From the NCBI GenBank assembly GCA_030652635.1, contig JAUSPW010000084.1, forward strand, positions 1-10,775: 10,775 nucleotides of DNA, given 5' to 3'. How positions within the stretch are numbered: the first letter of the stretch is position 1; every line of letters begins with the position of its first letter. Positions 6,808 through 10,775 of the stretch are shown in pieces. Position numbers and translations under genes: made by a program. This DNA is from Pseudohongiella sp. (GTDB lineage: Bacteria > Pseudomonadota > Gammaproteobacteria > Pseudomonadales > Pseudohongiellaceae). Below the pieces are notes generated by a model. That model was not told the DNA's origin and ran no database searches. It worked only from the letters and a program-made list of their open reading frames with translations.

Positions 6808-7926
6808 ATGAAAAAGGCTTTGATAACAGGTATAACAGGGCAAGATGGCTCTTACCTCGCAGAATTTTTACTCGAGAAAGGATATGAAGTTCACGGTATT
6901 AAACGTAGAGCATCGTCTTTTAATACGCAACGAATTGACCATATTTATCAGGACCCACATGTAAGAAACCATAATTTTGTTTTGCATTATGGCGACTTAA
7001 CTGATTCTTCCAACTTGACTCGCATATTGCAAGAAGTTCAGCCGGATGAGGTATACAATTTAGGGGCGCAATCACATGTAGCTGTCTCCTTTGAGTCCCC
7101 TGAATATACTGCCGACGTCGATGCCATGGGTACCCTGAGAATTTTGGAAGCGATTCGTTTGCTTGGCTTGGAGAAAAAGACACGTTTCTATCAGGCGTCA
7201 ACTTCGGAATTATATGGCCTGGTTCAGGAAACACCTCAAAAAGAGAGCACTCCATTCTACCCACGATCACCTTATGCCGTTGCAAAGCTTTACGCATATT
7301 GGATAACAGTGAACTATAGAGAGGCATATGGTATGTATGCTTGCAATGGAATATTGTTTAATCATGAATCACCTAGGAGAGGTGAGACTTTTGTAACTCG
7401 AAAGATTACTCGCGGACTTTCTAATATTTCCCAAGGTTTGGAGAACTGTCTATATATGGGAAACTTGGACGCTTTGCGCGACTGGGGGCATGCTAAGGAT
7501 TATGTTAGGATGCAATGGCTTATGCTGCAGCAGAAAGATCCTGATGATTTCGTTATCGCTACAGGGGTTCAGTACTCAGTTCGCCAGTTTATTCTTTGGG
7601 CAGCCAATGAACTTGGTATCGGTCTTAGATTTGAAGGGAGTCACGAGAACGAGATAGGTATAGTAGACTCTATTGAAGGCGAACTGGCTCCGGCAGTGCG
7701 TTTAGGCGATATTATAGTTAAAGTTGATCCTAGATACTTTCGACCTGCCGAGGTGGAAACTCTGTTGGGTGATCCATCAAAAGCGAAATTGAGACTTGGC
7801 TGGGTCCCGGAAATTTCGGTACAGGCTATGTGTCAGGAAATGGTGATGGAGGATTTAAGAATTGCTCAGAAGCATGCTTTACTTAAAGTGCATGGCTACA
7901 ATTTGCCCATTTCCATAGGGAATTAA
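6808..7926 (+). CDS. gmd: GDP-mannose 4,6-dehydratase
   Basis: Converts GDP-D-mannose to GDP-4-keto-6-deoxy-D-mannose, the first step to GDP-L-fucose and related 6-deoxyhexoses, using bound NADP(H) in the cytoplasm. The 372-residue length equals the family norm (E. coli about 373). The nucleotide-binding loop is GITGQDG (8-14), followed by HYGDLTD (60-66). The catalytic set is T132 and E134 in STSELYG, with Y156 and K160 in YAVAK, the same numbering as E. coli Gmd. NHESPRRGETFVTRKI (from about 188) is the conserved substrate and tetramer region. The start follows a 155-base gap with only a weak TAAG ahead of it. A five-codon frame (ATG 6794 to TGA 6811) overlaps the start. The gene lies two bases before fcl. 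A hand count of one line gave about 45% G+C, above the flanking genes. Confidence 0.97.
   Translation: MKKALITGITGQDGSYLAEFLLEKGYEVHGIKRRASSFNTQRIDHIYQDPHVRNHNFVLHYGDLTDSSNLTRILQEVQPDEVYNLGAQSHVAVSFESPEYTADVDAMGTLRILEAIRLLGLEKKTRFYQASTSELYGLVQETPQKESTPFYPRSPYAVAKLYAYWITVNYREAYGMYACNGILFNHESPRRGETFVTRKITRGLSNISQGLENCLYMGNLDALRDWGHAKDYVRMQWLMLQQKDPDDFVIATGVQYSVRQFILWAANELGIGLRFEGSHENEIGIVDSIEGELAPAVRLGDIIVKVDPRYFRPAEVETLLGDPSKAKLRLGWVPEISVQAMCQEMVMEDLRIAQKHALLKVHGYNLPISIGN
7917..7922 (+). promoter_or_regulatory. Ribosome-binding site of fcl
   Basis: AGGGAA lies six bases before ATG 7929, inside the last codons of gmd. It fixes the fcl start and supports co-translation of the pair. It is one of the few recognisable Shine-Dalgarno sequences in the window. 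Confidence 0.6.
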
Positions 7927-7928
7927 CC

Positions 7929-8897
7929 ATGCAGAGAAAAAGTCGGGTTTTTGTGGCTGGTCACAGAGGTATGGTAGGATCTGCTCTGGTCCGCAAACTA
8001 GAAAAGTCAGATGGAATAAGTCTTATTACTGCTACAAGAAGTGAGTTAGACCTTACAAATCAATCGAAAGTAGACGATTTTTTTCGTCAGAACAAGATTG
8101 ATCAAGTCTATTTGTCTGCGGCTAAAGTTGGTGGTATCCATGCGAATAATACATACGCTGCAAACTTCATATACGACAATTTAATGATAGCTGCAAATGT
8201 TATTCATGCTGCTCATGAGAATAATGTGCAAAAACTGTTGTATCTAGGTTCCTCTTGTATTTACCCCAAGGTTACCGATCAACCAATTCCGGAGAAAGCA
8301 TTACTAACTGGTAGTTTGGAGCCGACGAATGAGCCTTATGCTATCGCGAAAATTGCTGGTATCAAATTATGTGAAAGCTACAATCGTCAATACGGTAGAG
8401 ATTATCGCAGCGTTATGCCTTCAAATTTATATGGTCAAAATGACAATTTCCATCCAGAAAATAGTCATGTGATTCCTGCATTGATGCGTAGGTTTCACGA
8501 AGCTAAGGTTCTGGGTGCTTCAAAGGTTGTCATTTGGGGAAGCGGACGGCCAAGAAGGGAGTTTTTGCACGTAGATGATTTGGCTGATGCATGTGTATAT
8601 CTAATGGGGATAAATGAGTCAGATTACAAAGTGAATGCACCTCAAATGCTATCCCACGTAAATGTTGGTACCGGCGCAGACATAAGTATAAAAGAGCTAG
8701 CGGAAACTTTGGCTGAGGTAACAGGATTCGCCGGTAAACTTGAGTATGATAGCTCTAAACCAGATGGTACTCTTAACAAGCTGATGGATGTCTCTCATAT
8801 TGGTGGTTTAGGTTGGTCAGCGAAAATTCCTCTAACAGTTGGATTGGCTTCTACTTACGATTGGTTTGTCAAAAGCCAGACAGAGTTTAGGCGCTAA
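7929..8897 (+). CDS. fcl: GDP-L-fucose synthase
   Basis: Carries out the 3,5-epimerisation and NADPH-dependent 4-reduction of GDP-4-keto-6-deoxymannose to GDP-L-fucose (also named WcaG). The 322-residue protein has the Rossmann motif GHRGMVG at 11-17 and the family segment AAKVGGIHANN at 64-74. Its catalytic residues are S108 and C110 in GSSCIYPK, Y137 and K141 in YAIAK, and H180 in HPENSH. These sit one position later than S107, C109, Y136, K140 and H179 of the E. coli enzyme, so fucose synthase fits better than a GDP-rhamnose reductase (Rmd). SNLYGQNDNF (165-174) is also characteristic. It starts two bases after gmd, so the pair forms a GDP-fucose cassette. After the stop there is a second in-frame TAG (TAAATAG). 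Confidence 0.96.
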   Translation: MQRKSRVFVAGHRGMVGSALVRKLEKSDGISLITATRSELDLTNQSKVDDFFRQNKIDQVYLSAAKVGGIHANNTYAANFIYDNLMIAANVIHAAHENNVQKLLYLGSSCIYPKVTDQPIPEKALLTGSLEPTNEPYAIAKIAGIKLCESYNRQYGRDYRSVMPSNLYGQNDNFHPENSHVIPALMRRFHEAKVLGASKVVIWGSGRPRREFLHVDDLADACVYLMGINESDYKVNAPQMLSHVNVGTGADISIKELAETLAEVTGFAGKLEYDSSKPDGTLNKLMDVSHIGGLGWSAKIPLTVGLASTYDWFVKSQTEFRR

Positions 8898-8997
8898 ATA
8901 GTATGTGGCAATTAAACTGGTATATTTGCAAAAGTTTTACAATTTGACGCTTAGTTATAAAAATTTAACCATCTAAGTGATTTACACGTTGATATAG
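8898..8997. other. 100-base non-coding gap between fcl and wzy
   Basis: AT-rich and without a gene. TTGACG (8944-8949) and TATAAA (8956-8961) look like promoter boxes but are only six bases apart, so they cannot work together. A loose inverted repeat (CGCTTAG 8948-8954 with CTAAGTG about 8973-8979, 6 of 7) has an 18-base loop and is not followed by a T run. No terminator or promoter is called. Confidence 0.5.
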
Positions 8998-10245
8998 ATG
9001 AACTTTCTTAGAGCACTGTTGTTTTTTCCGTCTATAAATTTTGGGCTCATGAGGGCGGAGATCTTTCCGTGGGCCGTCGTGTACTCTTTGGTAGTCATTC
9101 GTAAACTTAATATTAGGTTGGTGATAATTTTTTTTGTTTTTCTTTTATCAGCAATACTAGCAAGTATCAGTACTAATTTTTTGTTTGTGAGCGAGCATAT
9201 AAGATCACTTGCAGCATACTTAAATCCGTTGTTAGCATTTTTTGCAATTTTGTCAGCCTCAAAAAAAGAGACATACAGGCTGCAAAAGCTAATCCAGCCT
9301 TTATTTATATTTCTACTTACTTTAGGAGTTTTTCAAGTTTCTGGTTTGCTTGCTTCTTTTGAAAGCATTTTCAGTTTCTTGATTCCAAGAGGTGCTTCAG
9401 ATTCTCTCTCCAATATTGGTAGAGGTGTAACTTTACTTGCTACAGAGCCTTCACGTGCCGGATATGAGCTTCTATTTGTATACGCTGGATGGCGCCACTT
9501 TTCTGAGAAAACCGTAAGATCATTAATGCTATTAGATGGTCTTTTCTTTTTGTACATACTGACAGTCATACAATCAGCTATGGCGGCATATCTGTCTATT
9601 TTCTACTTTTCTGTATTATATGTGCGGCATTACAAAGTTTCACTAGTATTGATTTTATTTTTTGTCGCTCTAGTATCGTTTACTGAAACAAGGGCTTCGA
9701 ACTTAATCAAAGATCTTTTCACTTTTGGGTCTTTTGGTGAAATTTATGATTATATAATAGACGCCTCAGGATTCAGGTTGATTTCAATAATTAGCGCGTA
9801 CTCTTACGGAATTACTAGCTTATTTGGTGGTGGTGTTGGACTCTGGCAGACTAGTTCGATAGTTGCAATGGAGTCAGCTGGCTTCAGTGCTGTTGATATT
9901 AATTTCTTTATATTCCACGCGAATAGTGAGTTTACTAGTATTAGACCTACCTCCTATGCTGCAAATATTGCTTTGGATTTAGGGGTAGTGGGGTTGGCAA
10001 TAGTTCTGATCTTGATGAGTAAATACATCACAACAGCCCTACGTCAAAGGCGTCGAGATAATAATGCAATAATTTGGTTATTTATATTTTCATTCTTTCT
10101 GATTGGTGCTGTTGGGAATCCAGTACCTTGGGTCCTTCTTGCTTTGATTGTTAGGCAGGCTCAGAACGTAGTAAAAATTGAGGATAACTTCAAACTTGGC
10201 GATAGTTTAAAATTTGTTGAGAATAAACGAGTTGAGTACTCTTAA
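8998..10245 (+). CDS. wzy: Wzy-type O-antigen/capsule polymerase
   Basis: A 415-residue, very hydrophobic inner-membrane protein that would join flipped repeat units on the periplasmic face. About ten or more membrane spans are visible, for example around residues 22-36, 40-58, 73-87, 99-118, 181-206, 213-228, 324-341 and 357-386, with soluble loops between. GRGVTLLATEPSRAG at 141-155 resembles the 'RG..gl..EPS' element of Wzy-like proteins, and SGFRL (257-261) with GGGVGLW (277-283) falls in a later loop region as expected. Wzy proteins share little sequence, so the call rests on topology, this motif and the neighbouring wzx and glycosyltransferases. A ligase of the WaaL type is less likely in mid-cluster. 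A 100-base gap precedes it, with no convincing promoter. Its stop overlaps the next start (TAATG). Confidence 0.85.
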   Translation: MNFLRALLFFPSINFGLMRAEIFPWAVVYSLVVIRKLNIRLVIIFFVFLLSAILASISTNFLFVSEHIRSLAAYLNPLLAFFAILSASKKETYRLQKLIQPLFIFLLTLGVFQVSGLLASFESIFSFLIPRGASDSLSNIGRGVTLLATEPSRAGYELLFVYAGWRHFSEKTVRSLMLLDGLFFLYILTVIQSAMAAYLSIFYFSVLYVRHYKVSLVLILFFVALVSFTETRASNLIKDLFTFGSFGEIYDYIIDASGFRLISIISAYSYGITSLFGGGVGLWQTSSIVAMESAGFSAVDINFFIFHANSEFTSIRPTSYAANIALDLGVVGLAIVLILMSKYITTALRQRRRDNNAIIWLFIFSFFLIGAVGNPVPWVLLALIVRQAQNVVKIEDNFKLGDSLKFVENKRVEYS

Positions 10246-10775
10246 TGCCAACTTCGCTATCTATCGTAACTGTGTATTTGTTCGGCCCCCAAGATGATTT
10301 CGATAGAACGATGAAATCTATCGAATCACAATCAGATCAATTGTACGAACACATATTGGTCGTTTCGGGTGTGATCGACGAGGGTTCGTTTCGATCGCAA
10401 TATGCTGCGCCGAATAGAGTTCTAATATTAAATGAAGATAAATCGTTGTACCACGCAATGAATCTTGGTTTGAATGTTGTTAGCGGGGAGTTTGTTTTTT
10501 TTCTCAATGGAGGAGATGAGTTTACAGGTAGCGATTCTCTTGGGATTATATTAAATAATTGTAAATACAATTCGTGCTTACTGGTTCGAACGGCGCAGTA
10601 CTTTGGATCAGATTGTTATGTCAGGCCGAAACTCAATCAGCTTGACCGAATGAAACAATTTCCAGCCCATCAAGGGTTTATTTCACCAAGTGTTATTGCA
10701 AAAAAATACAAGTATATTGATTCAAAATACGCAATTGGCTCTGACACAATATGGATGAAGGCAATTTTAAAAGTG
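10245..10775 (+). CDS. Family 2 glycosyltransferase, WcaE-like (5' part only)
   Basis: The frame opens at ATG 10245, inside the wzy stop codon, and is still open at the window end after 177 codons, so the C-terminus is missing. SLSIVTVYLFG at 4-14 is the first strand of a GT-A domain. DKSLYHAMNLGL (65-76) matches the 'D.GiYdAMNkGi' motif of the WcaE/WfgS type of GT2 enzymes, with Ser, Leu and His at usually Gly, Ile and Asp positions. GEFVFFLNGGDEF (81-93) is the acidic metal and donor-binding segment, normally 'FLNsGD'. FPAHQGFISP (about 141-150) is the conserved acceptor-side histidine motif. It would add one sugar of the repeat unit; which one is unknown. Coupling to wzy places it in the same transcript. 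Confidence 0.88.
   Translation, partial: MPTSLSIVTVYLFGPQDDFDRTMKSIESQSDQLYEHILVVSGVIDEGSFRSQYAAPNRVLILNEDKSLYHAMNLGLNVVSGEFVFFLNGGDEFTGSDSLGIILNNCKYNSCLLVRTAQYFGSDCYVRPKLNQLDRMKQFPAHQGFISPSVIAKKYKYIDSKYAIGSDTIWMKAILKV

Noticed and set aside
3681..7327. Several minus-strand open frames (for example 3681-3884, 4060-4290, 4363-4599, 5125-5424, 6920-7327)
   Set aside because: They lie opposite strongly supported + strand genes, have no recognisable motifs and are expected shadows of the coding frames.
9333..10570. Minus-strand frames at 9333-9569 and 10337-10570
   Set aside because: They are antisense to the Wzy and GT2 genes, low in complexity and without domain features.
1..10775. JUMPstart/ops element, CRISPR array, tRNA, rRNA or insertion sequence
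   Set aside because: I looked for GGCGGTAG, regular repeats, tRNA-like arms and transposase motifs and found none. The window is internal to the cluster.

Overview
The window is an internal piece of a bacterial surface-polysaccharide gene cluster, most likely an O-antigen or capsule locus of the Wzx/Wzy-dependent type. Every gene that can be supported reads on the + strand. The DNA is AT-rich (one line counted by hand was about 32% G+C) and most genes are joined by stop/start overlaps. The mixture of flippase, polymerase, glycosyltransferases, acyltransferases and nucleotide-sugar enzymes is what such loci contain. The Gmd and Fcl proteins match the E. coli enzymes residue for residue at their catalytic positions, so a Gram-negative, probably gammaproteobacterial, host is the best guess. 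The sequence does not fix the genus.

Layout: (1) Bases 1-1297 hold the last 49 codons of an unidentified protein, possibly a polysaccharide pyruvyltransferase, then a WbqC-family protein, then a small GNAT acetyltransferase, all overlapping by ATGA. (2) A 210-base non-coding gap follows. (3) Bases 1544-6652 form a tightly packed block: Wzx flippase, GT2 glycosyltransferase, left-handed beta-helix O-acetyltransferase, SDR sugar epimerase/reductase, and GT4 glycosyltransferase. (4) A 155-base gap carries an imperfect inverted repeat. (5) Bases 6808-8897 hold gmd and fcl, which convert GDP-mannose to GDP-L-fucose; they look richer in G+C than their neighbours. (6) A 100-base gap precedes a Wzy-type polymerase (8998-10245) and a WcaE-like GT2 glycosyltransferase that runs off the window end.

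How it fits together (inference): Gmd/Fcl provide GDP-L-fucose and the SDR enzyme probably provides a second modified sugar. Three glycosyltransferases build the repeat unit on a lipid carrier. The acetyltransferase and the WbqC/GNAT pair decorate it. Wzx flips it and Wzy polymerises it. The initiating transferase, chain-length regulator, GDP-mannose synthesis genes and ligase are not in the window.

The most notable sequence-level observation concerns the acetyltransferase. Its reading frame continues about 52 codons upstream of the first ATG with protein-like sequence, and a good ribosome-binding site sits six bases before an ATC codon, suggesting a non-canonical start. No wholly new system is evident. 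The WbqC/GNAT pair is the least understood function present.
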